The position numbers and the translations under genes were made by a program. A DNA stretch of 64,000 bases. Origin: Dyella sp. C9. GTDB lineage: Bacteria; Pseudomonadota; Gammaproteobacteria; Xanthomonadales; Rhodanobacteraceae. The notes under the pieces were generated by a model. That model was not told the DNA's origin and did not search any database. It saw nothing but the letters and a program-made list of their open reading frames with translations. This document shows, in pieces, positions 24,853 to 33,572 of this stretch; position 1 is the first letter of the stretch; each line of letters opens with the position of its first letter. Where the stretch lies: contig NZ_QIRF01000018.1 in assembly GCF_003332825.1 (NCBI RefSeq), forward strand, positions 1-64,000, written 5' to 3'.

Positions 24853-25770
24853 ATGTTTTTTCGCAATCTCACCCTGTTCCGCTTTTCCCCTGCCGTTGCC
24901 GAAGACCTGAACCGCCTGGACGAGGCCCTGGGCGAGCATCGCCTGCGCCCCTGTGGCCCGATGGAAATGGGCACCAAGGGCTTCGTGCCGCCGGTGGGCC
25001 GGGGCGAGGAAGCGCCGCTGACCCACGCCGTCCACGCCTGCACCATGGTCACCGTGGGCAGCGAGGACAAGCTGCTCCCCGGTTCGGTGGTGAACGATGA
25101 ACTTGCACGCCGAGTGCAGAAGATCGCCGAAGAAGAAGGCCGCAAGGTCGGTGGTCGCGAGCGCAAGCGCCTGAAGGAGGACGTGCTCAACGAGCTGGTG
25201 CCGCGCGCCTTCATCCGCAGTTCGCGCATGCGTGCCTACGTGGACAAGAAGCACGGCTGGCTGGTGCTGGACACCTCCAGTCGCAAGTCGGCTGAGAATG
25301 CACTGACCCAGATCCGCGAAGCCCTGGGCAGCTTCCCCGCGGTGCCGCTGGCGCCGGAGGAAGGCCCCCGCGTGCTGATGACCGACTGGCTGGCCAACGG
25401 CAACCTGCCGGGCGGCCTGAGCCTGGGTGACGAGGTGGAGCTGCGCGATCCGGCTTCGGCCACTGGCGCCATCGCCAAGTGCCGTCGCCAGGACCTGGAT
25501 GGCGAAGAGGTGAAGGAGCACCTGCGCAATGGCAAGCAGGTATTCCAGCTCGGTCTCATCTTCGATGAGCGCATGAGCTTCGTGCTTGGCGAAGACCTCA
25601 TCGTGCGCAAGCTGAAGTTCCTCGACGTGGTCACCGATGAGCTGGGCGACAGCCACCCGGACGCCGCCGCCGAGGCCGATGCCACCTTCGCCCTGCTCAC
25701 GCTGGAGCTGGAGCGCCTGCTCGGCAAGCTGGAGGAGTGGTTCGGCCTGCCCAGGCCCGCCGAGGCCTGA
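24853..25770 (+). CDS. rdgC: Recombination-associated protein RdgC
   Basis: 305-aa ring-forming, sequence-independent DNA-binding protein that modulates RecA. The start 'MFFRNLTLFRFSP' and the block 'GFVPPVGRGEEAPLTHAV' are typical, and length matches E. coli RdgC (303 aa). 'RKVGGRERKRLKEDVLNELVPRAF' is the conserved basic region that lines the ring. It stands alone, between a palindromic repeat and the metallopeptidase gene. Confidence 0.96.
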   Translation: MFFRNLTLFRFSPAVAEDLNRLDEALGEHRLRPCGPMEMGTKGFVPPVGRGEEAPLTHAVHACTMVTVGSEDKLLPGSVVNDELARRVQKIAEEEGRKVGGRERKRLKEDVLNELVPRAFIRSSRMRAYVDKKHGWLVLDTSSRKSAENALTQIREALGSFPAVPLAPEEGPRVLMTDWLANGNLPGGLSLGDEVELRDPASATGAIAKCRRQDLDGEEVKEHLRNGKQVFQLGLIFDERMSFVLGEDLIVRKLKFLDVVTDELGDSHPDAAAEADATFALLTLELERLLGKLEEWFGLPRPAEA

Positions 25771-25927
25771 GCGACGCAGCCGGGCTGAGACGCACCCCCT
25801 AGGCCAAAGGTCGGGGGGCTGAGGTCATGGGCTCGTCTTGCGAAGCCTGCATGCTCCCCCCACATTGGCTGAGGGACACTGATGGGCCTGGACGCCGTGC
25901 AGTAGCCGTAGGCAGTAGGGCGGGGAC

Positions 25928-26698
25928 ATGACGCAGCATCTCGAAGGCGATTGGCTGGAACTGGCCACCGCGAGTGGTAGCACCATCCGCGTGCTCAAGG
26001 CCGCGCATCCGCGCGCACGCCGCTTGCGCCTCACCGTCACGCCCAAGGGCGCGCGAGTGTCGTATCCGCACGGCACGCATCCCGCGCAGGTGAGTGCGTT
26101 CCTGCGTCATCACGCCGACTGGCTGGAACGCAAGCTCGACGAGCTGCACCTGATCGTGAAGCCCGCGCCGCCGTTGCGGGTGGGCACGCCCACCGAATTT
26201 CCGCTGCGCGGCGAGACCGTGCAGCTGGACTGGGCCGATGGCCCGTATCCACGCGTGGATGCCGGCGAAGGCACGGTCACGCTGACCATTCCGCGCCCGC
26301 ATACGCGCGCGCTGCCGGTGGCACGTGGCCTGCTCGCCTCGTTCTTCGAATCACAGATCCGCCGCGACGTGGCGCGCTGGCTGGCCGGCTACGTGCCGAT
26401 GCTCGGCCTCGCGCCCACCGCATTGCGCGTGCGCCCGATGAAGAGCCTGTGGGGCAGCCTGGATACGCGCGACCGCATCAACCTCGATCTCGCGCTGGCG
26501 CTGGCGCCGCCCAATGCCCTGCGCTACGTGCTCGCCCATGAGCTATGCCATCTGAAGGTGCGCAGCCATGCGCCGCGCTTCTGGGCGCAGGTGGAGGGGC
26601 TGTTTCCCGAATGGCGCGAGCAGCGCGACTGGCTGCGCATGAATGGTGCGTGGCTGAAGACCGAACTGGACCGGCTGATCGCCGACGTGGCCGATTGA
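25928..26698 (+). CDS. YgjP/SprT-like M48-type metallopeptidase (DUF45)
   Basis: 256-aa soluble metalloprotease. The zinc motif HELCH occurs in 'YVLAHELCHLKVRSHAPRFW', with the second-shell pattern H-x-x-x-F-W of the YgjP family. The N-terminal half ('RRLRLTVTPKGARVSYPHGT') is the family's beta-rich domain. There is no signal peptide, so it is cytosolic. The cellular substrate is unknown. Its end converges with the alpha/beta hydrolase gene across a decayed repeat. Confidence 0.88.
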   Translation: MTQHLEGDWLELATASGSTIRVLKAAHPRARRLRLTVTPKGARVSYPHGTHPAQVSAFLRHHADWLERKLDELHLIVKPAPPLRVGTPTEFPLRGETVQLDWADGPYPRVDAGEGTVTLTIPRPHTRALPVARGLLASFFESQIRRDVARWLAGYVPMLGLAPTALRVRPMKSLWGSLDTRDRINLDLALALAPPNALRYVLAHELCHLKVRSHAPRFWAQVEGLFPEWREQRDWLRMNGAWLKTELDRLIADVAD

Positions 26699-26728
26699 TT
26701 CGGCGCCGGGGTGGATCCCGCGGAGCGT

Positions 26729-26790
26729 GATCGCACAGGGTGCGCTCCTACAGCAGCAGCTTGCCGCAGAAGCGCGCCCTGTGCGCGATC
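26729..26790. repeat. Decayed GTAGGAGCGC-family pair
   Basis: GATCGCACAGGGTGCGCTCC arm (26729-26751) is followed by AGCGCGCCCTGTGCGCGATC (26771-26790). The second arm has lost the GTAGG end, and the order is inverted relative to other copies, with GCTCCTAC ends facing inward. Confidence 0.75.
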
Positions 26791-26799
26791 ACGATGCGC

Positions 26800-27810
26800 T
26801 TAGTGCGACAGCGCGAACGAGGTGAGGATGCGCGCGGTTTCGTCCGGCTTCTCGAGGATCGGCATGTGGTTGCAGCCGATCAGGATGCTGGTGCTGATCG
26901 CGCTGGCGTTCTTGAGGCCGTTGCGCAGGCTGTCCAGTGCCGAGATGTCGGTGATCTTGTCCTCATGGCACCACAGGCCCAGCACCGGCATGGTCAGCTG
27001 GTCGAGGCGGTTCTGCACGGACAGGTACTGCGAGGGATCGCGCAGCTCGTTGAAGGTACGCTCGATGAAGGCACGGTTGTCCTGGTTGCGCTTGATCAGC
27101 ACGTCCTGGAAGCGGCCCGGGATGTCCAGCGGCTTGGCGAAGGCCAACGCCGTGGCCTTGGCGAATTCCTCGCGGTTGTCGTACTGGAACGGGTTCTTGC
27201 CGGACATCGCGTTGCGGGAGAATTCGTTCTGGTCGGTCTTGAGGCCGAACGAGTCGAGCAGGGCGAGTTCGGCCACGTGCTCGGGATGCTCGGCGGCGTA
27301 GACGCCGGCGATGGCGCCGCCCATGGAATGCCCCACCAGCACGAAGCGCTGCAGGCCCAGGGTTTCCACGAAGGCCTGCAGGCGCGAAGCCTGCGCGTCG
27401 ATGTTGTAGCTGGCGCCATCTACGCGGGTGGATTCACCCCAGCCCGGCAGGTCGGGCGCGATCACGTGGAAGTGCGGGGTCAGCAGTTCCATCTGCTTGA
27501 GCCACACTTCCTTGCTGGCGTCGAAGCCGTGCAGCAGCAGCAGGGTCGGGCCCTTGCCGCCTTCGAAGTACACCCACTTGGTGTCGCCCGCCTGCACCGA
27601 GTGCTGCTCGACGTGGGCCGCCATGGCCTGGCGCTTGATGTCCGCGCGCATCAGCCACTGCGGGGCGAACAGGTAGGAACCGCCCAGCACCACGGCGATG
27701 AACACCGCGACGAAGGCGAGGAACTTGAGCCGGCGCAGGGCCAGCCGCTGCCACAGCGGGCGCGAGGACGACGGTGGCACGGGATGCTTGGTCTTGTTGG
27801 TCATGGCCAT
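26800..27810 (-). CDS. Alpha/beta hydrolase with N-terminal membrane anchor
   Basis: 336 aa. Residues about 30-48 form one hydrophobic segment ('LKFLAFVAVFIAVVLGGSYL') after a Lys/Pro-rich cytoplasmic start, so the catalytic domain is probably periplasmic. The nucleophile elbow is GHSMGG, the oxyanion strand 'LLLHGFDASKEVWL', and the catalytic His lies near the end in 'GCNHMPILEKP'. Resembles lipases/esterases of the Moraxella lipase type. The ATG at 27804 is an alternative start. It lies 69 bp downstream of the M1 peptidase gene on the same strand. Confidence 0.88.
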   Translation of the reverse strand: MAMTNKTKHPVPPSSSRPLWQRLALRRLKFLAFVAVFIAVVLGGSYLFAPQWLMRADIKRQAMAAHVEQHSVQAGDTKWVYFEGGKGPTLLLLHGFDASKEVWLKQMELLTPHFHVIAPDLPGWGESTRVDGASYNIDAQASRLQAFVETLGLQRFVLVGHSMGGAIAGVYAAEHPEHVAELALLDSFGLKTDQNEFSRNAMSGKNPFQYDNREEFAKATALAFAKPLDIPGRFQDVLIKRNQDNRAFIERTFNELRDPSQYLSVQNRLDQLTMPVLGLWCHEDKITDISALDSLRNGLKNASAISTSILIGCNHMPILEKPDETARILTSFALSH

Positions 27811-27836
27811 GGGAGTAGTCCGGAACGCGTCCTTCG

Positions 27837-27876
27837 ATGGCGGCGCGCGCCCCCTTTTGCAAGGAGGCGCGCGTGC
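27837..27876 (-). terminator. GC-rich hairpin after the M1 peptidase gene
   Basis: GCACGCGCGCCTCC and GGGGGCGCGCGCCG arms (minus-strand sense) flank TTGCAAAA immediately after the M1 stop codon. There is no U-tract, so it is more likely an attenuator or RNA-stability element within an M1-hydrolase transcript than a full stop. Confidence 0.4.
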
Positions 27877-27879
27877 GGC

Positions 27880-29733
27880 TTACTTGGCCGTCTTCTGGGC
27901 CTTGGCGAACAGCGCTTCCACCGCCTGCTGGGTCAGCGGGTGGTAGCCCGGCTTGGCCTTGGCGTAGACCTGCTGGGCATAGGCGAGGCCTTCGGGCGTT
28001 TTCACGAAGGCCTTGTACAGCGGCATGGTCAGGTACAGGCGGCCGATGCGGGTCATGTGCTCGGCGGCGGCGCTCCACACGTCCTTGTCGCCGGCGGCGA
28101 TGGCATGGCTGTACCAGCGCATGCCGATCTCGGCATTGGGCGTGCCGGTGAGATGCCAGGCGGCATCGAGCTGCTTGATCTTGTCCAGCGGCGTCACGTC
28201 CGGCAGGCCGTCGAGGAAGTACATCCATTCCTGCGTGTTCCAGCCCTTGGCGTCGAGCTTGCCGGCGGCCAGCGAGCCGGCGAGGAACGAGGCGCGCTCC
28301 TTGTCGATCGCATCGAAGCGCGGCGAGTCGGGCAGCGGCGCATCCTTCGGGATGCCCGGGTCGTAGACCCACTGCTTCACTTCATCCCAGCTCATCTTGC
28401 CGGGGTTCTTGTCGAACAGGTTGGCCTTCAGGTAGTCGAGCATCTGCTCGGTGGTGATGCTCTGGAAGGCGAAGTGCGCGAAGTAGCCCTTCAGGTAGGC
28501 ATCGAAGGTCTCGCGGCCGAAGCGCTGCTCCAGCGTGCGCAGGAACCACGAGCCCTTGTCATAGGGCACTTCGGAGATCGAATCGTCGGCGCCGATGCCG
28601 GGCTTGGGGGCCAGGCGCTGGGCATTTTCCGGGATGTCCTTGAGCGACTTCTGCAGGCCGCGCGCGGAGATCAGCGCCTCCTCGTCGGCCAGCGTCTTGC
28701 CGTAGACCGCCTCGGTGATGCGGCCCTGCACGTAGGTGGTGAAGCCCTCGTTGAGCCAGATGTCGCGCCAGGCGGCGCTGGTCACCAGGTTGCCGGACCA
28801 CGAGTGCGCCAGCTCATGCGAGATCACCGAGACCAGGCTCTTGTCGCCCACCAGCAGGGTCGGCGTGGCGAAGGTCATGTTCGGGTTTTCCATGCCGCCG
28901 AACGGGAACGACGGCGGCAGCACCAGCAGGTCGTAGCGCCCCCAGGCATACGGGCCGTACAGCGACTCGGCCGTCTTGATCAGTTTCTCGGTGTCCTCGA
29001 ACTCGTGCGCGGCCTTGCCCACGATGCTGGGCTCGGCATAGACGGCCGAACGCGGGCCGGTTTCCTTCGCCGCGATGTCGCCCGCGGCGATCGCCAGCAG
29101 GTACGAGGGGATCGGATGCGGCTGGTTGAACGAGAAGTCGCCGTCGAGCGGGTGGTTGGCGTCGTTGATGGCGCTCATCACCACGCGCACGTCCTTCGGT
29201 GCGGTGACGTGGGCGCTATAGGTGAAGCGGATCGCCGGCGAATCCTGCAGCGGCACCCACGAGCGCGCGTGGATCGATTCGGACTGCGAGAACATGAAGG
29301 GCAGCTTCTTGTCGGCGGTCTGCTCCGGCGTCAGCCACTGCAGGCCCGACGCGGTCGGCACCGTGGTGTAGACGATGCGCACCTGGGCCGGATGCTGCGG
29401 CGTGGTGATGGTGAGCTTGGAGCCCAGCTCCTTGTCGCTCGGCGCCAGGGCGTACTTCAGCGCGCTGGCCTTGCCGGCCGCATCGATGCCTTCCACGCTG
29501 GCGATCTTCAGGTCGCGCGTATCGAGCACCAGCGACTGCGCCTTGGGATCCTTCCAATCCAGCTTCAGCGTGGCCTGGCCGTCGAGCTGCTTGTGCGGGA
29601 AATCGACCTTGAGGTCCAGGTCCAGGTGGGTGACGCGCACCTGGTCGGGCTGGGCATAGGAGTGCGGGTCGGCGGCAAGGGCGCTCAGCGGCAGCGCGAG
29701 CGCGCCGAAGGCGAGGGCGTGGAAGGGACGCAT
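27880..29733 (-). CDS. Exported M1-family aminopeptidase (leukotriene-A4-hydrolase-like)
   Basis: 617 aa from the ATG at 29733, chosen because GGAG lies 9 nt upstream and it gives a clean signal peptide ('MRPFHALAFGALALPLSALA'). The substrate motif 'FGGMENPNMTFATPTLL' and the zinc motif HELAHSW (about residue 306) followed by 'NEGFTTY' are those of the M1 clan, and the 'GGMENP' form plus a C-terminal helical repeat domain match the LTA4-hydrolase subgroup. A periplasmic peptidase trimming N-terminal residues is expected. Shares a strand with the hydrolase downstream. Confidence 0.93.
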   Translation of the reverse strand: MRPFHALAFGALALPLSALAADPHSYAQPDQVRVTHLDLDLKVDFPHKQLDGQATLKLDWKDPKAQSLVLDTRDLKIASVEGIDAAGKASALKYALAPSDKELGSKLTITTPQHPAQVRIVYTTVPTASGLQWLTPEQTADKKLPFMFSQSESIHARSWVPLQDSPAIRFTYSAHVTAPKDVRVVMSAINDANHPLDGDFSFNQPHPIPSYLLAIAAGDIAAKETGPRSAVYAEPSIVGKAAHEFEDTEKLIKTAESLYGPYAWGRYDLLVLPPSFPFGGMENPNMTFATPTLLVGDKSLVSVISHELAHSWSGNLVTSAAWRDIWLNEGFTTYVQGRITEAVYGKTLADEEALISARGLQKSLKDIPENAQRLAPKPGIGADDSISEVPYDKGSWFLRTLEQRFGRETFDAYLKGYFAHFAFQSITTEQMLDYLKANLFDKNPGKMSWDEVKQWVYDPGIPKDAPLPDSPRFDAIDKERASFLAGSLAAGKLDAKGWNTQEWMYFLDGLPDVTPLDKIKQLDAAWHLTGTPNAEIGMRWYSHAIAAGDKDVWSAAAEHMTRIGRLYLTMPLYKAFVKTPEGLAYAQQVYAKAKPGYHPLTQQAVEALFAKAQKTAK

Positions 29734-29817
29734 CGGGGGAAACTCCATCAGCAGGAACGCCGAGTATGCCATCGACCGGCGCCGGGCCGCCGGTCCCGGT
29801 GGTCATGCACGCGGGCT

Positions 29818-29849
29818 GGTGGCGGGACGCGCGTGGCGTCCCGGCCACC
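29818..29849. terminator. Near-perfect hairpin between the EF-hand and M1 genes
   Basis: GGTGGCGGGACGC, GCGTG loop, then GCGTCCCGGCCACC with a one-base bulge. It is 11 nt past the EF-hand stop and upstream of the M1 start. No U-tract follows, so termination is uncertain. Confidence 0.45.
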
Positions 29850-29860
29850 GCCGCAAGAAA

Positions 29861-30172
29861 TCAGTGGGTCGAGCCGGCTGTCGCCGGAGCGGGGTTCTGC
29901 ATGGAGCGGACGTAGTCGGCCACGTCCTGCTTGGACACCACGCCGCGGTGGTTCTTGTCGATCTCGTCGAAGTGCGCACGGATGAACGGCACCGGCCCGT
30001 TCTCGGCCTCTTCCTTGGTCAACAGGCCGTCGTGGTTCTTGTCGGCGATGTCGAAGTTCTTCATCGAGTTCTGCGCCTGGTTCGCGATCAGGCCCAGTCC
30101 GGACTGGGCCTGGACGGCACCGGCAGCGCAGGCCAGCAGCAGGCAGGCAACGAGGATGGTGGGGCGGCGCAT
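29861..30172 (-). CDS. Secreted EF-hand protein
   Basis: 103 aa with a signal peptide (residues 1-22, ending 'AGAVQAQ'). One canonical EF loop is at residues 44-55 ('DKNHDGLLTKEE', ligands D1, N3, D5, T9, E12). A second loop at 72-83 ('DKNHRGVVSKQD') has Arg at position 5 and Asp at 12, so it likely binds calcium weakly or not at all. A small periplasmic calcium-binding or structural protein is inferred. It lies between secreted-hydrolase genes on the same strand but is 107 bp from the phosphoesterase, so may be transcribed alone. Confidence 0.85.
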   Translation of the reverse strand: MRRPTILVACLLLACAAGAVQAQSGLGLIANQAQNSMKNFDIADKNHDGLLTKEEAENGPVPFIRAHFDEIDKNHRGVVSKQDVADYVRSMQNPAPATAGSTH

Positions 30173-30279
30173 GGGAGTCCTCCGGTGACAGTGGGCCGGA
30201 GTATCACACCGCGTTCGTTAGCAGATCGTGGGCTTGCGGCACGCCACCCGGCCGTGGGCGCGGGTGGCGTGGCGGTGGT

Positions 30280-31986
30280 TCAGGCAACGCCGAATTCGAG
30301 GGCGTTGGTGAGATCGCCCGGCGGCGGCCCACCCGCCGCGATCATCGCCTGCTCGCGCATGCTGAGACCGGGCAATTTCTCCAGCCCGAAGCGACGCGTG
30401 AGGAAGCGGGCGATCGAGCCGGTGTCGTAGATGGTGTGGTCCACGTGGCCCTTCTTCGCGAACGGCGAAACCACCAGCGCCGGAATGCGCGAACCCGGGC
30501 CCCAGCGGTCGCCCTTGGGCGGTGCGACGTGGTCCCACCAGCCACCGTTCTCGTCGAAGGTAATCACCACCAGCGTGTGCTGCCACGACGGCGACTTCTG
30601 CAGTGCGTTGACGACGGCCATGACATGGCGATCGCCGGTGTCCACGTCCGAGTAGCCGGCGTGCATGTTCAGGTCGCCCTGCGGCTTGTAGAAGCTCACC
30701 GTGGGCAGGCGATCGGCTTCGATGTCGGCAAGGAAGTGGTTGGTGGCCGAGGTCTCGCCGATGCCGGCGTCGCGCAGGTGCCTTGCGCGAGCCTCGGTGC
30801 CAGGCGCGAAACTCTTGAAGTAGTTCAGCGGCTGGTGATGGATCTGGAAATTGGGGCGCTGCGGGAACTGGTGCTCGTCGCCGTCGCCCTTGCCATCCAG
30901 CGCCAGCTGCCAGGCGCCGGCGTACCAGGCCCAGTCCACGCCCGCGCCGGAGAGCACGTCGCCGATGGACTTGTGTACCTGCGGCGGCAGCGTGTTGGGG
31001 CTGTCCGCGCTGGCCAGCAGCGGATTCTTGTCCGATTGCGTGCTGGTGGGCTGGTAGGGCGGCATCATGGTGTTCACCGCCCAGAAATCGGGCGTGAGCT
31101 GGCTGCGCGAGGCGAACTTCGCCCGGCCCTGCATGGCACTGGCCGGCGACTCCTCGGAGAGCTTCAGGCGCGTGTCGTCGGCGCGGCCGCTTTCGGTCAC
31201 GGCGATGTTGAACTGCGCGGGGCTTTTGTCCGCGTCCGGATAGAACGGCGGCTGCGCGGCTACCAGGTACTGGTGGTTGAGGAACGAGCCACCGAACGCA
31301 CCCATGAACCAGTTGTCGCACAGCGTGTACTGGCGTGCGAGCTGCCACAGGCGCAGGTTGGCGGCGCTGTCCTCGTAATGGCCCATCACCATCGCGCCGG
31401 TGTCGCCCCAGGCGACGAAACCGTCGTTGCGGCCACCGTTGATCTGGCGCTGGTTCTCGTAGAACGCATGCACCAGGTCGCGCGTGACCACGCCGTGCGG
31501 AAGCGGCTCGCCCTTGCCGGTGCGCAGCGCCCACGGCGCATTGGGCAGGCCGGTGAGATCGTCCTGCATCACCTGGTATTCGCGATGGTTCACCGTCTGC
31601 TTGTGCGGCGCCAGGCCGTGCCAGATCGGCGGCAGGGTCTTGAGCACCGAACCGTCACGGTCGCGCTGCGCGTACTGCTCGGGCTTGAGCGCGCTGAGCG
31701 GCTTCTCCACGCCCGGGAAGTTGGCGAACAGGTTGTTGAAGCTGCGGTTCTCGCAGTAGATCACCACCACCCGCTGGATGTGCTTGCGCAGCGCTTCATC
31801 CAGCGCGGTCGGCGCGGCCGTGCCGGTGGCCGCGCCCGCGGCGCGATCGCCGGCCAGCGCCTCGGTAGTGCCCAGCGCCAGCGCGGCACCGGTCAGCGCC
31901 AGGCCGCCGCGCAGGCGGCGGCGCGACGGGTCCTGCAGCGAGGCTTCGTTGTCGTCGGGGGTATGCGGGGGAGGGAGTTTGCTCAC
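30280..31986 (-). CDS. Tat-exported phosphoesterase (AcpA/phospholipase C superfamily)
   Basis: 568 aa. The N-terminus has a twin-arginine motif at 21-27 (SRRRLRG) followed by a hydrophobic stretch ending 'LAGDRAAG', so export is by Tat as a folded metalloenzyme. 'VVVIYCENRSFNNLFANFPG' is the nucleophile region of the phosphoesterase family that includes acid phosphatase AcpA and non-specific phospholipase C. 'ITFDENGGWWDHVAPP' and 'RIPALVVSPFAKKGHVDHT' are the later metal motifs. It starts with GTG overlapping the preceding S10 gene stop (GTGA), so it is translationally coupled as gene 3 of the operon. Confidence 0.9.
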   Translation of the reverse strand: MSKLPPPHTPDDNEASLQDPSRRRLRGGLALTGAALALGTTEALAGDRAAGAATGTAAPTALDEALRKHIQRVVVIYCENRSFNNLFANFPGVEKPLSALKPEQYAQRDRDGSVLKTLPPIWHGLAPHKQTVNHREYQVMQDDLTGLPNAPWALRTGKGEPLPHGVVTRDLVHAFYENQRQINGGRNDGFVAWGDTGAMVMGHYEDSAANLRLWQLARQYTLCDNWFMGAFGGSFLNHQYLVAAQPPFYPDADKSPAQFNIAVTESGRADDTRLKLSEESPASAMQGRAKFASRSQLTPDFWAVNTMMPPYQPTSTQSDKNPLLASADSPNTLPPQVHKSIGDVLSGAGVDWAWYAGAWQLALDGKGDGDEHQFPQRPNFQIHHQPLNYFKSFAPGTEARARHLRDAGIGETSATNHFLADIEADRLPTVSFYKPQGDLNMHAGYSDVDTGDRHVMAVVNALQKSPSWQHTLVVITFDENGGWWDHVAPPKGDRWGPGSRIPALVVSPFAKKGHVDHTIYDTGSIARFLTRRFGLEKLPGLSMREQAMIAAGGPPPGDLTNALEFGVA

Positions 31987-33572
31987 GGTGCTGCGTCGTC
32001 GTAGAAGCGGGACAGGTCGGCCTTGGCCTGCTCCAGCGACGGCTGGTCCAGGTAGATCATGTGGCCCGAGGGGGAGAAGCCGAAGGTGATGTTCTTGCGC
32101 TGCGCCGGTTCCAGGCCCATGTGGCCCAGGTCGAACTCGGTGGCGTAGAACGGGGTGGCCAGATCATAGTAGCCATTGGCCGAAAATACCTTCAGGTGCG
32201 GGTTGCGGCGCATGGCGTCGCCGAGGTCGTCGGCCACGTAGGTCGCCTGCAGCCAGCCGCCGTTCTTCTTGCGCTTCCAGTCCCAGCTCTTGCCGATGGC
32301 GGCATAGTTGTTGGGCAGGTAGGGCGTGTCCTCGGTGAACTTGAGTTCGTTCGCGGCGTACTGGTTGAACGTTGCCACGTAGGCACCGGTGATGGCATCG
32401 CTGGCGGTGTCGCCGTCGGGCACCTCGCCGGCGGCATCCGGGTCGATGCCCTGGAAGCGGCCGTCCAGACGTCCAACTGTGAGACGCTGGTCGCGCAGCA
32501 GCTCCTTGCGGAAGCGGCTGGGGCCAACGCGCAGGTTGGCGTCCTTGATGTACTGCGGCGACAGGCCGAGGTAGCGGCTCATCTGGTTGGCGATGCGGTC
32601 GGCTTCGGCCGGCTCGATGGCGTCGCCCTTGGCCAGCGCCAGCGTGTAGTCGGTGGAGGCGAAGCGGCGCACTTCGGCGAGGAAGCTGCCGATGTCGGCC
32701 GGCTTGTTCGGCACCTTGTTGTGGTACCAGGCAATCGCCGCCTCGGTGGGCAGGTTCATGATGTAGCCGTGGTCGATGCCGGGCGCCGCCACCGAGAAGT
32801 CGAGGATGGAGGACATCAGCACTACGCCGTTGAACTCCATGCCGGCCTCCTGCAGCGACTTCACCAGCACCGCCGAGCGGGTGGTGCCGTAGCTTTCGCC
32901 GAACAGGAACTTGGGCGAATTCCAGCGGTTGTTGACACTGACATAGCGGGTGATGAGGCGGGTGAACGCATCGGCGTCCTGGTCCACGCCCCACACGTCC
33001 TTGCCCTCGGTCTTGCCCACCAGCTGCGAATAGCCGGTGCCCGGCGCATCGATGAAGACCAGGTCGCTCTTGTCGAGCAGGCTGTATTCGTTGGGCACCC
33101 AGTGATAAGGCGCGGGGGGCACCGGCTTGTCGCCGTCGTTGGCCACGCGCACCGGGCCGAACGAGCCCATGTGCAGCCACATCGACGAGGAGCCCGGGCC
33201 GCCGTTGTAGAAGAACGTCACCGGCCGCTTGCTGTTCTTGCCGCCGTCGACGGTGTAGGCGACGTAGAAGAAGCTCACCGTGGGCTTGCCCTTGTCGTCG
33301 CGGATCAGCATGCGGCCGGCGGTGGCGGTATAGCTGATGGTGCGGCCGCCGACGCGCACGCTGTGCCTGGTCACCACCGTGCGGTCGGCAGGAACCGGCC
33401 GTTCGTCGGCGGCCTTGTCCTTGTCTTTGTCAGCCTGGTCGGACTGCGCCTTGGGCGCGTCCTTCGGCGGGGTGTCGGCGGCGTGCAAGGGCATGGTACC
33501 CAGCGCGAGCGTGATGGCGAGGGCGAGCGAGGCAATGGAAGGCTGGCGCATGCGGGAGTCTCGGGCAGTCAT
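31983..33572 (-). CDS. S10-family serine carboxypeptidase-like protein, copy 2
   Basis: 529-aa exported peptidase. The oxyanion motif NGGPGSSS is at 123-130, nucleophile Ser227 in GESYGT (225-230), Asp in 'NGYYDLATPF' and His in 'PSGHMIY', so the triad is complete. Residues up to about 31 form the signal peptide. The start is either the ATG at 33572, overlapping the previous stop by one base (TGATG), or the ATG at 33551; neither has a good ribosome site, consistent with coupled translation. Sequence is clearly paralogous to the gene before it. The acidic-lysine linker 'SDQADKDKDKAADERPVP' is unusual. Confidence 0.92.
   Translation of the reverse strand: MTARDSRMRQPSIASLALAITLALGTMPLHAADTPPKDAPKAQSDQADKDKDKAADERPVPADRTVVTRHSVRVGGRTISYTATAGRMLIRDDKGKPTVSFFYVAYTVDGGKNSKRPVTFFYNGGPGSSSMWLHMGSFGPVRVANDGDKPVPPAPYHWVPNEYSLLDKSDLVFIDAPGTGYSQLVGKTEGKDVWGVDQDADAFTRLITRYVSVNNRWNSPKFLFGESYGTTRSAVLVKSLQEAGMEFNGVVLMSSILDFSVAAPGIDHGYIMNLPTEAAIAWYHNKVPNKPADIGSFLAEVRRFASTDYTLALAKGDAIEPAEADRIANQMSRYLGLSPQYIKDANLRVGPSRFRKELLRDQRLTVGRLDGRFQGIDPDAAGEVPDGDTASDAITGAYVATFNQYAANELKFTEDTPYLPNNYAAIGKSWDWKRKKNGGWLQATYVADDLGDAMRRNPHLKVFSANGYYDLATPFYATEFDLGHMGLEPAQRKNITFGFSPSGHMIYLDQPSLEQAKADLSRFYDDAAP

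Noticed and set aside
26740..29985. 1,081-codon plus-strand frame across the M1 and hydrolase genes
   Set aside because: Crosses two real genes and their gap; composition is that of an antisense shadow in GC-rich DNA.
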